From contig NZ_VFPA01000002.1 in NCBI RefSeq assembly GCF_006716445.1, forward strand, positions 1,240,001-1,304,000: DNA of 64,000 nt, given 5' to 3'. Below are positions 45,655-54,256 of the stretch, one piece after another. The translations under genes were made by a program, and so were the position numbers. Each line of letters starts with the position of its first letter. Position 1 is the first letter of the stretch. A model generated the notes under the pieces. That model was not told the origin of the DNA and did no database searches. It worked only from the letters and a program-made list of their open reading frames with translations. The stretch is from Pseudonocardia kunmingensis (GTDB taxonomy: Bacteria > Actinomycetota > Actinomycetes > Mycobacteriales > Pseudonocardiaceae).

Positions 45655-46877
45655 ACGACACCACCAACAGGTTTGCGTTCCTGGGCGGGCTCGTGGTGGC
45701 GGCAGTAGTGCTTCCGCTGCTGCTCGGAGCAGGTTTGCAGTGGCCGACATGGGGCAGTTTCGCCGCGGTGGTCGTGGCTCTGGTCGGCGTGGCGGCGTTC
45801 TCGGTCCGTTTCCTCCGGCCGGAGCCTCCGGTGCTCACCCCGCCCCCGTCCCCGGCTCCTCCGCCACCTCCTCCGTCTCAGGCGACGCTCGAGCCGACTT
45901 CCGTCCGCACGGCGGCCCCCGACTACCAGCTCCAGGTCTCGGCGACGGTCTATTGGCAGTCGCGCGGCGGCGGGCGGGACGCGCACGAAGATCCGGACGC
46001 ACTAGCCAAGTCGGCGGTGCTGGATCGCGCGGCATCGGCGCTCCGAGAGCTGGCGCCGAGTGATCATGCCCTTGCCGGTCATCGGCTGGCGGCGACCCTG
46101 GGCATCCCTCGGACCGCCGTTGACGGTCGGACCGTGGTGTGGGCCACCGATGTCGTCGCCGCGATCGCGCCTGAGGACGCGAATCGGCTGGCAGCCTTGG
46201 AACGACTCCGCAAGGACAACGAGGTGTGGCTGCTCCGGCGCGACCAGGAGAGGGACATGCGGCGCTACCTCAGCGACGACGTGTTGACGAGTCCCGGCAG
46301 CGCCGTGGTGTGGTGGCTGGCCCGCCACCTCGACGAGATCGACGGTGTGGCCGACCGCATCGATCCCCTCACCCGGATCAGCGCCGTGGCGCAGGGCCGG
46401 TCGGCGTCCGACGCACATCGCGATGAGCCTGTACCTGTCGGCACCGCCGCCGGGGAACCGGCGCTGGCGGCCGACGATGAGCCGACCCACCGGAGGCCGT
46501 CGGATGCGTCGCTCGCGCGGAACCTGCTCGACGCGCTGTTCCCGGAACCGCATCGGGGCCGGGGGGTCGCGGTCCAGCAACTCGCTCGGCTTGCCGAGCA
46601 CCAGTGGAACCGCGGCGATCTCGCAGACGAGATCAGGCGGATCGAGGACGTCCCGTATGACGACAACGTCCGGATCTACGTGGACTCCGATGGCGAGATG
46701 ACGTCGGAGGTCGGGCCGGGCTCGGCTGGCGAGACGACGGATGACGGGCCGAGTCTCAGCGTGCTTGGTTCGCAGGCAACGGACAGCTCGAGGGGTGACG
46801 ACCACCCCGTTCGGGGTCCGCAACCTCCCGACCTCGGGGCGTGGCCGGACGAATCGAACGGGTCGATACGCCCTTGA
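45651..46877 (+). CDS. Two-helix membrane protein with long cytoplasmic domain, unknown
   Basis: The 408-residue protein starts at ATG 45651 behind GGGAGG, overlapping the NTPase stop. Two hydrophobic segments (LGGLVVAAVVLPLLLGAGL and FAAVVVALVGVAAFSVRFL) are followed by a Pro-rich linker (residues ~57-77) and a soluble part rich in helices (AVLDRAASALRELAPS; ANRLAALERLRKDNEVWLLRRDQERD). The tail is acidic and looks disordered. I do not recognise the domain. Tight coupling to the NTPase suggests a membrane anchor or partner of the cyclase/NTPase system. Confidence 0.6.
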   Translation: MNDTTNRFAFLGGLVVAAVVLPLLLGAGLQWPTWGSFAAVVVALVGVAAFSVRFLRPEPPVLTPPPSPAPPPPPPSQATLEPTSVRTAAPDYQLQVSATVYWQSRGGGRDAHEDPDALAKSAVLDRAASALRELAPSDHALAGHRLAATLGIPRTAVDGRTVVWATDVVAAIAPEDANRLAALERLRKDNEVWLLRRDQERDMRRYLSDDVLTSPGSAVVWWLARHLDEIDGVADRIDPLTRISAVAQGRSASDAHRDEPVPVGTAAGEPALAADDEPTHRRPSDASLARNLLDALFPEPHRGRGVAVQQLARLAEHQWNRGDLADEIRRIEDVPYDDNVRIYVDSDGEMTSEVGPGSAGETTDDGPSLSVLGSQATDSSRGDDHPVRGPQPPDLGAWPDESNGSIRP

Positions 46878-47019
46878 ACGCCTTCCAGGCGGGCGGTCGG
46901 CGCTACTGGGGGCCGGTCGAGTGCAGGCACCGGGATCCAGTCGGGTGCTTCTGCGGGTGCTCGTCGTTGGAGGGGCGCATACACGGCGGTGCCTCCGACC
47001 CGGGGCGTCGTCGATGCCC

Positions 47020-47471
47020 TCACGATTCCGGCGACAGGGGAGGTGAGTCGAAGCGGGCCCCCAGGTCGGCGGGGAGCAGCTCCCGCAGCTGCTCGGGCAG
47101 GAGCGGCAAGTCCAGCAGGCCCAGCTTCAAGCGGCTGCGTTGCTGGTGGGCCTCCGAGTCGAGGCGGACGACGAGGCGGGCGTCCGGCTGCAGCGACACG
47201 TCCAGGAGTCGCCGGGTCCGGCGTCGCGCACGGGGCTTCCGTCGATCTCGACCGCGAGCGTGCCGTCCCCGCCGACGGTCACGACGGTGTCGCACGTCGC
47301 GGCCAGCTCGGCCGCCTCCACGGCCCGCACGTCGGCGCCGGCGCGCGTGGCATCCTCCGCGCGCGCCAGCACCTCGGCGTCGTGCGCCCGGGCCCACCGC
47401 ACGACGGTGCGCACGACGTCGGTCGCATCCCGGTGGGGGTGCAGGACCAGGGCGAGACGATCAGTGGCCAC
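47020..47471 (-). pseudogene. Decayed NAD kinase-like gene (internal deletion and frameshift)
   Basis: From GTG 47471 the frame reads like the N-terminus of an NAD kinase-family protein (RLALVLHPHRDATDVVRTVV) up to the signature VTVGGDGT. It then jumps directly to the C-terminal strand region LAVEIDGSPVRDAGPG, so about 150 residues that should lie between are missing. Near 47205-47215 the frame also shifts: the continuation LLDVSLQPDARLVVRLDS...LGLLDLPLLPEQLRELLP is found in another frame down to the stop at 47020. Both lesions together make a functional product unlikely. Confidence 0.7.
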
Positions 47472-47522
47472 GGTCGGCCAGCGTGCCAGACGCCGGGCGC
47501 CCGAACCGCTCGCGCGGTCTCC

Positions 47523-47599
47523 CTTCGCACACCCAGCGAGGACTTCGCACAAGCTCGGCCTTGCCCGGCCTTGTGCGAAGTGGTGTTGGGTGTGCGAAG
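47523..47599. repeat. Nested 77-bp palindrome with four CTTCGCACA units
   Basis: Outer arms CTTCGCACACCCA (47523-47535) and TGGGTGTGCGAAG (47587-47599). Inner arms ACTTCGCACAAG (47542-47553) and CTTGTGCGAAGT (47570-47581) surround a 16-base loop. The core CTTCGCACA occurs twice in each orientation. Lies between the NAD-kinase remnant and a minus-strand gene. It could be a terminator or a REP/MITE-like element. Confidence 0.75.
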
Positions 47600-47608
47600 T
47601 CGGCAATG

Positions 47609-48277
47609 TCACCGGTCCTGCCGGATGCGGTCGATCGCCACCCGCTGGCGTCGGGCGCCCAGCGCGCCGGGATGCACCTGGTAGTCGACGACGACGGTGC
47701 GCCGGGCGCGGCTGCGCACCACCGCCGGCTGCCAGGACCCGTGGACGTAGGCCAGAACGTCCTGGCCCTCGTCGAGCTGGAACCCGCTGTGCAGGGTCGT
47801 ACCGGACCGGGCGTCGGGCACGGCGTCGCCTTCGGACTCGGGCTGGCCTTCGGCCTCGGCGTCGGGTTCGGCGTCGGCCTCGGGCTCGGCCGGGCGCTGG
47901 GGCCGGGTCTCGCGTTCGGGGTGGGTCTCGGGCTCGGGAGGGGCCTCCGCTTCCGGCCCGGGGGGCGTGCTGTCGGTACCCGCGTCCGCTCGACGCCCGG
48001 GGAGCTCGGCGCGCCACCGGCTGACGGTCGCCCGGAACCACAGCGGGACACCGCCGAGCTCGGCGTCCGCCGGGGGCAGGCCGCCCGCTGCGGGGTCGCG
48101 CCAGCGGCGCCTGCGCGCGGTGCCCTCCGGCCAGTCCATGGCGTCGTCGATGTCGGCGAGCGTCATGCACTCGCCCAGCGCGCGGCGGATGGTCGCGGCA
48201 TCCGGCACCCCGGACGCGGGCGCACCACGGCCGGGGACGTCCTCGTCCACGTCGGCAGTGTCGCCGAGGTGGACCAC
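47609..48277 (-). CDS. Hypothetical protein with acidic Pro/Glu repeat linker
   Basis: About 222 residues if started at GTG 48277; the frame is open to 48373 and the true start is uncertain. The N-terminal part (MTLADIDDAMDWPEGTARRRRWRD; GVPLWFRATVSRWRAEL) looks like an excisionase/MerR-like small HTH. The middle is a low-complexity run of Pro-Glu/Ala-Glu units (about residues 105-150), and the end (VLAYVHGSWQPAVVRSRARRTVVVDYQV) reads as a small SH3/Tudor-like barrel. Function unknown; a nucleic-acid role is a guess. Confidence 0.55.
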   Translation of the reverse strand: MVHLGDTADVDEDVPGRGAPASGVPDAATIRRALGECMTLADIDDAMDWPEGTARRRRWRDPAAGGLPPADAELGGVPLWFRATVSRWRAELPGRRADAGTDSTPPGPEAEAPPEPETHPERETRPQRPAEPEADAEPDAEAEGQPESEGDAVPDARSGTTLHSGFQLDEGQDVLAYVHGSWQPAVVRSRARRTVVVDYQVHPGALGARRQRVAIDRIRQDR

Positions 48278-48482
48278 CGCGGCAGCGTGCCGCCGCGGAC
48301 TCCACCCCGTCGATGGGCGGACGACCGAGCCCCCTCGCGCTGTCCGGGAGGGGCGTCGGGACGGATCTCGCAACGATCAGCGGCCGGGATCGGGGGTGCG
48401 GCGCGGGCCACACGCGCACGCGGTCGGTGATCGGTGGAGGCATACTCGCCGGCTGGTGTTGACCCCGACCGGCAAGGATGAC

Positions 48483-49970
48483 ATGGCGAGCACATCGGCG
48501 ACCGTTCCGCAGACGGGCTTCTTCGGGCACCCGCGCGGCCTCGCGACCCTCTTCGCCACCGAGATGTGGGAGCGCTTCTCCTACTACGGGATGCGCGCGA
48601 TCCTGCTCTTCTACATGTACGACCGCGTCAGCGAGGGCGGTCTGGGCATGCCGGAGTCGTTCGCGGCGGCCCTGATCTCGGTGTACGGCGCGTCCATCTA
48701 CCTCGCGGCCATCGCAGGCGGCTGGGTGGCCGACCGCCTGCTCGGCCCGCGCCGGGCGGTGCTCTACGGCGGCATCCTCATCATGTGCGGGCACATCAGC
48801 CTCGCCCTGCCGTTCGGGGTGCCCGCGCTGTACGCCTCGATGGTCTTCCTCGTGCTCGGCACCGGGTTGCTCAAGCCGAACATCTCGCACTCGGTGGGGC
48901 AGCTCTATCCCGAGGGCGACCGACGCCGCGACGCCGGCTACAGCATCTTCTACATGGGCATCAGCGTCGGCGCGGTGCTCTCCCCGTTCGTGGTCGGGAC
49001 GCTCGGGCAGCGGGTCGACTACCACCTGGGGTTCGGCGTGGCCGCGGTCGGCATGTTCTTCGGGCTCGTGCAGTACGTCCACGGCGCGCGCTACCTGGGT
49101 GACATCGGCCTGCGGCCCGCCAACCCCATCTCCCAGGACCCCACGGGGCGCCGGACCCTCACGCTGCTCGGCGCCGGTCTGGCGGTGGTGGTGCTGGTCG
49201 TGGCCGGCTTCGCCGTTGCGGGGCGGCTCACCGCGGGCGGCGTGATCAACGCGTTGAGCGTGCTCGCGGTGGCCGTTCCCATCGCCTACTTCACGGTGAT
49301 GCTGCGCAGCCGGAAGGTCACCGCGGCCGAGCGGTCGCGGGTGTGGCGGTTCATCCCGCTGTTCGTCGCCTCCGCCTGCTTCTGGCTGGTGCAGGAGCAG
49401 GGCTACAGCGTGCTCGCCGGCTACGCCGACTCGCGCGTGGACCTGGACCGGTGGGGCTTCGGCATCCCGTCCTCGTGGTTCCAGTCGGTCGGCTCGCTCG
49501 TGCTGATCGTGCTGACGCCGGTGTTCGCGATCCTGTGGACACGGCTCGGGGACCGGGTGTCGACGCCGCAGAAGTTCGCCGTCGGCCTGACCTTCGCCGG
49601 GCTGTCCTACCTGCTGCTCGTCGTCCCGGCCGCCATGTCCGGGACGCAGGTGCTGGTCAGCCCGCTGTGGCTGGTGAGCAGCCTGGCGATCGTCACGGTG
49701 GGGGAGATGTGCCTGTCGCCGATCGGGATGTCGGCCACCACGCGCTACGCGCCGAGCGCGTTCCAGACCCAGACGATGGGCCTGTGGCTCGCCTCCAACG
49801 CCGCGGGACAGGGGATCAGCGCCCAGATCGTCCAGCTCTACGGCCCGGACACCGAGGTGGCCTACTTCAGCATCGTCGGGCTGGTGGCGATCGCGCTCGC
49901 GGTCGTCGTGCTGCTGCTGACACCGCTCATCCGCCTCCCGGCACCGGGCGCCACGGTGGCGGCGCGCTGA
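48483..49970 (+). CDS. POT/PTR family proton-coupled peptide transporter
   Basis: Integral membrane symporter of 495 residues, about 14 helices. The family motif ExxERFxYYG is present as EMWERFSYYGMRAILLFYM. Other marks are GGWVADRLLGPRRAVLYGG and GTGLLKPNISHSVGQLYP (the second PTR2 signature area). It imports di- and tripeptides. ATG 48483 is chosen; the upstream open frame overlaps the neighbouring gene antisense. Confidence 0.92.
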   Translation: MASTSATVPQTGFFGHPRGLATLFATEMWERFSYYGMRAILLFYMYDRVSEGGLGMPESFAAALISVYGASIYLAAIAGGWVADRLLGPRRAVLYGGILIMCGHISLALPFGVPALYASMVFLVLGTGLLKPNISHSVGQLYPEGDRRRDAGYSIFYMGISVGAVLSPFVVGTLGQRVDYHLGFGVAAVGMFFGLVQYVHGARYLGDIGLRPANPISQDPTGRRTLTLLGAGLAVVVLVVAGFAVAGRLTAGGVINALSVLAVAVPIAYFTVMLRSRKVTAAERSRVWRFIPLFVASACFWLVQEQGYSVLAGYADSRVDLDRWGFGIPSSWFQSVGSLVLIVLTPVFAILWTRLGDRVSTPQKFAVGLTFAGLSYLLLVVPAAMSGTQVLVSPLWLVSSLAIVTVGEMCLSPIGMSATTRYAPSAFQTQTMGLWLASNAAGQGISAQIVQLYGPDTEVAYFSIVGLVAIALAVVVLLLTPLIRLPAPGATVAAR

Positions 49971-50006
49971 CCGAGCCGAGGCCGTTGCCGGGTGTCGGTA
50001 GGTAGT

Positions 50007-50016
50007 CTGTCGACAG
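50007..50016. promoter_or_regulatory. Palindrome CTGTCGACAG before GntR gene
   Basis: Perfect 10-bp palindrome 15 bases upstream of the GTG of the GntR gene, next to its ribosome site. A plausible autoregulatory operator, by position. Confidence 0.4.
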
Positions 50017-50030
50017 TCAGAGGGAGGCCC

Positions 50031-50693
50031 GTGTCCGTCGAATCGCTGCCGAACATCGACCGCAGCACGTTGCGCGAGCGCGTGCTGCAGGCGCTGCGGA
50101 CGGCCATCACCTCCGGTGCCTACCGGCCGGGCGACCACCTGGGCGAGGTGGAGCTCGCGGCGCGCCTCGGGGTGAGCCGGGGCACCGTGCGGGAGGCGCT
50201 GCGGCACCTGCAGCAGGAGGGGCTCGTCCGGGCCGGTGCCCGCGGGATGCTCCGGGTGAACTCGCTGTCCGCGGAGGAGATCCGCGGGCTGTTCCGGGTG
50301 CGGGCGGCGCTGGAGGGGCTCGCGGTCAGCGAGATCATCGCGTCGCCGGACCGGGCCGCGGCGGTGGCGGCGCTGCGGGCGGCGGTCACCGCGCTCGACG
50401 ACGCGGGGGAGGACTTCGCCGCCCGGGTCGAAGCGGACCTCGGCTTCCACACGCGGTTGTGCGAGCTGTCGGGCAACGTGATGCTGCTGGAGTCGTGGCG
50501 GCACCTGGAGGGCCGCATCCGGGTCACGATCATGAGCCGGGACCCTGCGGACGCGCCGGCGATGATGACGCCCGGACGGCACGCGCCGATCGTCGAGGCG
50601 ATCGAGAGCGGTGACCTCGCGGCCGCGGTCGGAGTCGTGGAGGCGCACATGACGGCCGCGGCCGACCATTTCGCGAGCGCCCCCGCGCGCTGA
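50031..50693 (+). CDS. GntR-family regulator, FCD type
   Basis: The 220-residue protein has the winged HTH TLRERVLQALRTAITSGAYRPGDHLGEVELAARLGVSRGTVREALRHLQQ, shown here only in parts: LGEVELAARLGVSRGTVREA is the recognition unit. The FCD domain includes ADLGFHTRLCELSGN and RHAPIVEAIESGDLAAA. GTG 50031 follows AGAGGGAGG. It lies downstream of the peptide transporter. The next plus-strand operon (MHS carrier, transketolase, SDR) begins 1.3 kb further on and is a possible target. Confidence 0.9.
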   Translation: MSVESLPNIDRSTLRERVLQALRTAITSGAYRPGDHLGEVELAARLGVSRGTVREALRHLQQEGLVRAGARGMLRVNSLSAEEIRGLFRVRAALEGLAVSEIIASPDRAAAVAALRAAVTALDDAGEDFAARVEADLGFHTRLCELSGNVMLLESWRHLEGRIRVTIMSRDPADAPAMMTPGRHAPIVEAIESGDLAAAVGVVEAHMTAAADHFASAPAR

Positions 50694-50835
50694 TCACCGT
50701 GCCGCCGAACTCCCGGCGTCGTTCCGCCGCACGCCGCTCCCGGCACCCGCGCACGCACGTCGGCGACGTCGAGGACGAAGACGTTCGTGATCTGGCTTCC
50801 GGCCCCGCGCGCCTCGGCCGGCTCACCGGGATCGG

Positions 50836-51789
50836 TCATCCGCGCGCGTCCCGGGCTGCGCCGTCGTCGACCAGCCCGTGGCGGAAGCCGTCGCGCCAGC
50901 TGGTCCAGGCCGGTCGCCAGTCCAGCTCGCGCTTCGCCTTCTCGTTGGAGGAACCGCGGCCCTCGGTCATCCACCGCACCACGACCTCCCCCGCCGCGAG
51001 CCGGGCGAGCCACACCGGCAGCCGCATCGGCGGCTTCGCGCCCACCGAGTCGGCGAGATGGGGCAGCCACTGCGACACCGGCGCCGGGTCGTCGTCGACG
51101 ATGTTGTAGACGCCCGCCTCGCCCCGTTCCACAGCCGCGACCGTGGCGGTCGCTGCGTCGTCGAGGTGGATGAACGACCACACCCCGGCGCCGCTGCCGA
51201 CGATCGGCATCCTGCGGGCCCGGATCATCTCGACCATCGACTCGGATGCCCCCGGACCGTAGAAGTTGCCGTAGCGCAGCACGATCCCGGTGAGCGGCGC
51301 CGCCGGCACGGCCCGCTCCACGAACCGGATGGCCGCCATGGACTCCCGCTGCTCCTTCGCCGGCTCGGGGTCGAGCGGATCCTCCTCGGTCTTCACCGGC
51401 CCGCCGGTCCGGATGTTCGTCCAGCCCGTGTAGCTCTGCACGACGACCTTCTCGACGCCGCTCGCCTGCGCGGCCGCGAGCAGGTGCCTGGTGCCGGTCG
51501 TGCGCAGCTGGTTGGTCGTGGCGAACCAGCGGTCGAAGTGCCGCATGTCCGGTGTCCCGATCGCGGTCATCTGGTGCACGACCGCGTCGGGCCGCGCCTC
51601 GGCCACCGCCCTCCCGACCACGACCCCGTCCAGCCCGTCCGCCACGACGGGACGCGCACCGAGCGCCTGCAGCTCACCGGCCTTGCCCGCGCTCCGGGTG
51701 GTCGCGGTCACCTCGTGCCCGCGCGCCACCAGCTGCGGCACCAGCCGCCGGCCCAGCGCTCCCGCCCCACCTGCCACGAAGACCCGCAT
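50836..51789 (-). CDS. NAD-dependent epimerase/dehydratase family protein
   Basis: Extended SDR of 317 residues. It opens MRVFVAGGAGALGRRLVPQL (NAD site GGAGALG); VLRYGNFYGPGAS, GVWSFIHLDDAATATVAAV and ELDWRPAWTSWRDGF are family marks. The catalytic Y-x3-K is not clear; the region VVQSYTGWTNIR stands near the expected place, as in atypical members that act as reductases or isomerases. ATG 51789 follows AGAGAGG; GTG 51798 is the alternative. Substrate unknown. Confidence 0.82.
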   Translation of the reverse strand: MRVFVAGGAGALGRRLVPQLVARGHEVTATTRSAGKAGELQALGARPVVADGLDGVVVGRAVAEARPDAVVHQMTAIGTPDMRHFDRWFATTNQLRTTGTRHLLAAAQASGVEKVVVQSYTGWTNIRTGGPVKTEEDPLDPEPAKEQRESMAAIRFVERAVPAAPLTGIVLRYGNFYGPGASESMVEMIRARRMPIVGSGAGVWSFIHLDDAATATVAAVERGEAGVYNIVDDDPAPVSQWLPHLADSVGAKPPMRLPVWLARLAAGEVVVRWMTEGRGSSNEKAKRELDWRPAWTSWRDGFRHGLVDDGAARDARG

Positions 51790-51864
51790 CGCGGTCACCT
51801 CTCTGCTCGATGTCCTGCACCTGAGACGAGACAGCAGACGTACTGGTGACAGTGGTGCGAGCGG

Positions 51865-51923
51865 TTGACAGCTGACGACGACGCCTGCAAGGTGTCTCCC
51901 GACTGCCGAGTGTTAACAGTCGG
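51865..51923 (+). promoter_or_regulatory. Promoter and operator-like repeat before the MHS/transketolase operon
   Basis: A consensus TTGACA (51865-51870) lies in the 187 bases before the MHS gene. Downstream is an inverted repeat CCGACTG-N11-CAGTCGG (51899-51923) enclosing a TGTTAACA palindrome. The layout of -35 box followed by a symmetric site fits a repressed promoter. Confidence 0.45.
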
Positions 51924-51976
51924 ACTCTCGGGAACGGGAGACGGCCGCTCGGTCACAGCCGATCAGCGGAGATCAC

Positions 51977-53350
51977 ATGTCTGCACACCACACGCCCCCG
52001 GCCGGATCGCCCCGCGCGGCGATCGAGGGCACGCCCGCGAGGAAGAAGGTCGCGATCGGGTCGTCGATCGGGGCGACGATCGAGACCTACGACTTCATCG
52101 GGTTCGGCACGGCCGCGGCGCTGTACTTCAACACGGTCTTCTTCCCCGCCACCGACCCGCTCTCGGGGACCCTGCTCTCCTTCGCGACGCTCGGGGTCGG
52201 GTTCGCGGTGCGCCCGCTCGGCGGGATCGTCGGCGGCTACCTGGGCGACCGTGTCGGGCGCAAGCCGGTCCTGGTCGGGTCGTTGCTGCTGATGGGGGTC
52301 GCCACCGTCCTGATCGGGGTCCTGCCCACCTACCAGCAGGTCGGCGCCTGGGCGGGGGTGCTGCTCGTCGCCGTGCGCGTCGTGCAGGGCCTGGCGTTCG
52401 GCGCCGAGTGGGGCGGCGCGATCCTGATGACCTTCGAGCACGCCCCGTGGCGCAGGCGCGGGCTCTACACGGGGATCACGCAGGCCGGCTTCCCGGTCGG
52501 GCTGCTGCTGGCCAACGCCGCGTTCCTGGTGAGCGTGCCGCTGGGGGAGCAGTGGGCGTGGCGGGTGCCGTTCCTGCTGTCCGCGGTGCTGATCGTCGTC
52601 GGGATCGTGATCCGGCTGAAGGTCGAGGAGTCGCCGGAGTTCGAGACGCTGAAGGCCGAGGGCGCGGTGTCGGAGAACCCGCTGCTCGAGGTGCTGCGCA
52701 CGGACTGGCGCAACGTCCTGCGGGCGTTCTGCCTGCGGATCACCGAGACCGCCGGCTACGCCCTGTCGGTCACGTTCGTGATGTCCTACCTGGCGAGCGA
52801 GGAGCTCACCGACCGTTCGGTGACGCTCTTCGCGCTCATGCTCGCCGCCGCGCTCGGCATCGCCGCCACGACGCTCTGGGGGGCGCTGACCGACCGGATC
52901 GGCCGCCGCCCCGTCTACCTGATCGGGACCGCGATCACCGTGGCGTGGGGTGTTCCGCTGTTCCTGCTGCTCAACACGGGTCAGGCAACGGCGATCGTGA
53001 TCGCCTTCGTGGTCAGCTACGCGGTGTGCCAGAACAGCCTCGCCGGGGTGCAGGGTGCCTGGTTCCCCGAGCTCTTCCACGCCCGCACCCGGACGAGCGG
53101 GGCGTCGCTGGCCTACCAGCTCTCCGCCGTCGTCTCCGGGTTCACGCCCCTGATCGCGACGGCGCTGTACGCGCGCACCGGCTGGCTCGGCCCGGCCCTG
53201 CTGTTCAGCGCCTACGGCCTGCTCGGGCTCGTCGCCACGCTGCTGACCCGGGAGACCTGGGGCCGCGCCGAGCGGGCCGAGGTCGCGGCCCTCGAGCGCG
53301 CGCACTCCGCGCGCACGGGCGCCGATCCCGCTCCCGTCAGCGGCATCTGA
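51977..53350 (+). CDS. MFS transporter, metabolite:H+ symporter (MHS) family
   Basis: Twelve-helix carrier of 457 residues. The N-terminus VAIGSSIGATIETYDFIGFGTAAALYFNTVFFP is typical of MHS proteins (ShiA, ProP, KgtP); shorter key marks are ETYDFI and GYLGDRVGRKPVLVG. ATG 51977. Twenty-seven bases before the split transketolase genes, so it probably imports the substrate of that pathway, such as a sugar acid, polyol or branched sugar. Confidence 0.9.
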   Translation: MSAHHTPPAGSPRAAIEGTPARKKVAIGSSIGATIETYDFIGFGTAAALYFNTVFFPATDPLSGTLLSFATLGVGFAVRPLGGIVGGYLGDRVGRKPVLVGSLLLMGVATVLIGVLPTYQQVGAWAGVLLVAVRVVQGLAFGAEWGGAILMTFEHAPWRRRGLYTGITQAGFPVGLLLANAAFLVSVPLGEQWAWRVPFLLSAVLIVVGIVIRLKVEESPEFETLKAEGAVSENPLLEVLRTDWRNVLRAFCLRITETAGYALSVTFVMSYLASEELTDRSVTLFALMLAAALGIAATTLWGALTDRIGRRPVYLIGTAITVAWGVPLFLLLNTGQATAIVIAFVVSYAVCQNSLAGVQGAWFPELFHARTRTSGASLAYQLSAVVSGFTPLIATALYARTGWLGPALLFSAYGLLGLVATLLTRETWGRAERAEVAALERAHSARTGADPAPVSGI

Positions 53351-53377
53351 CCCCGTACCCACCAGGAGGAGCAACCG

Positions 53378-54256
53378 ATGACCTCGGTGACCACCGACCG
53401 GCTCCCGGCCGCGGCCGGCGAGCGTGACCAGCGGATCGCGTGGCTGCGGGCCGCGGCGACCCGGATCCGGCGCCACGCCCTGACGATGGGCGAGGTCCAG
53501 GGCCAGGGCTACATCGGCCAGGCCCTCGGCGTCGCCGACGTCCTCGCCGTGTTCTACGCCCGCGAGGGCGGCGAGCTGCGCCTGCGTCCCGACGACCCCG
53601 GGTGGGAGGGGCGCGACCGCTTCCTGCTCTCCATCGGCCACTACGCGATCGCCCTGTACGCCGCACTGGCCGAGGCCGGCACGATCCCGCTCGAGGAGAT
53701 CGAGACCTACGGCACCGACGACTCGCGCCTGCCGATGTCGGGCATGGCCTCCTACACGCCGGGCATGGAGATCTCCGGCGGCTCGCTCGGTCACGGCCTC
53801 GGCATCGCCTGCGGCATGGGCCTCGGGCTGCGCCGCCTGGGCAACCCGGCGCGGGTGTTCAACCTGCTCTCCGACGGCGAGCTCGACGAGGGCTCCACGT
53901 GGGAGGCCGCGATGGCCTGCGCCCACCACGGCCTCGACAACGTCACGGCGATCGTCGACGTCAACGGGCTGCAGGCCGACGGCCCGACCCCGACGGTCCT
54001 GCGCACCGAGCCGGTCGTCGACAAGTGGCGCGCCTTCGGCTGGAACGCCGTGCGTGTCGACGGCAACGACGTCCCCGCCCTGCTCGACGGGCTCGATCGC
54101 GTCCGCGACCACGCGGGCGGTCCGTCGGTGCTGATCTGCGACACCCGCCCGGGCCGGGGCGTCCCGTTCCTGGAGAGCCGGGAGAAGGCGCACTTCATGC
54201 CGGTGGCCGAGCACGAGTGGCAGGTCGCCCACGACGCGTTGGAGGCAACACGATGA
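53378..54256 (+). CDS. Transketolase, N-terminal (ThDP-binding) subunit
   Basis: The 292-residue half-transketolase has RRHALTMGEVQGQGYIGQAL, SGGSLGHGLGIACGMG and the ThDP/metal motif LLSDGELDEGSTWEAAMA ending in DVNG (Asp, Asn ligands). The usual first Gly of GDG is Ser here. It pairs with the C-terminal subunit encoded next, overlapping by four bases. Split transketolases often serve special pathways (apulose, sulfosugars, C5 sugar units) rather than the pentose cycle. Confidence 0.92.
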   Translation: MTSVTTDRLPAAAGERDQRIAWLRAAATRIRRHALTMGEVQGQGYIGQALGVADVLAVFYAREGGELRLRPDDPGWEGRDRFLLSIGHYAIALYAALAEAGTIPLEEIETYGTDDSRLPMSGMASYTPGMEISGGSLGHGLGIACGMGLGLRRLGNPARVFNLLSDGELDEGSTWEAAMACAHHGLDNVTAIVDVNGLQADGPTPTVLRTEPVVDKWRAFGWNAVRVDGNDVPALLDGLDRVRDHAGGPSVLICDTRPGRGVPFLESREKAHFMPVAEHEWQVAHDALEATR

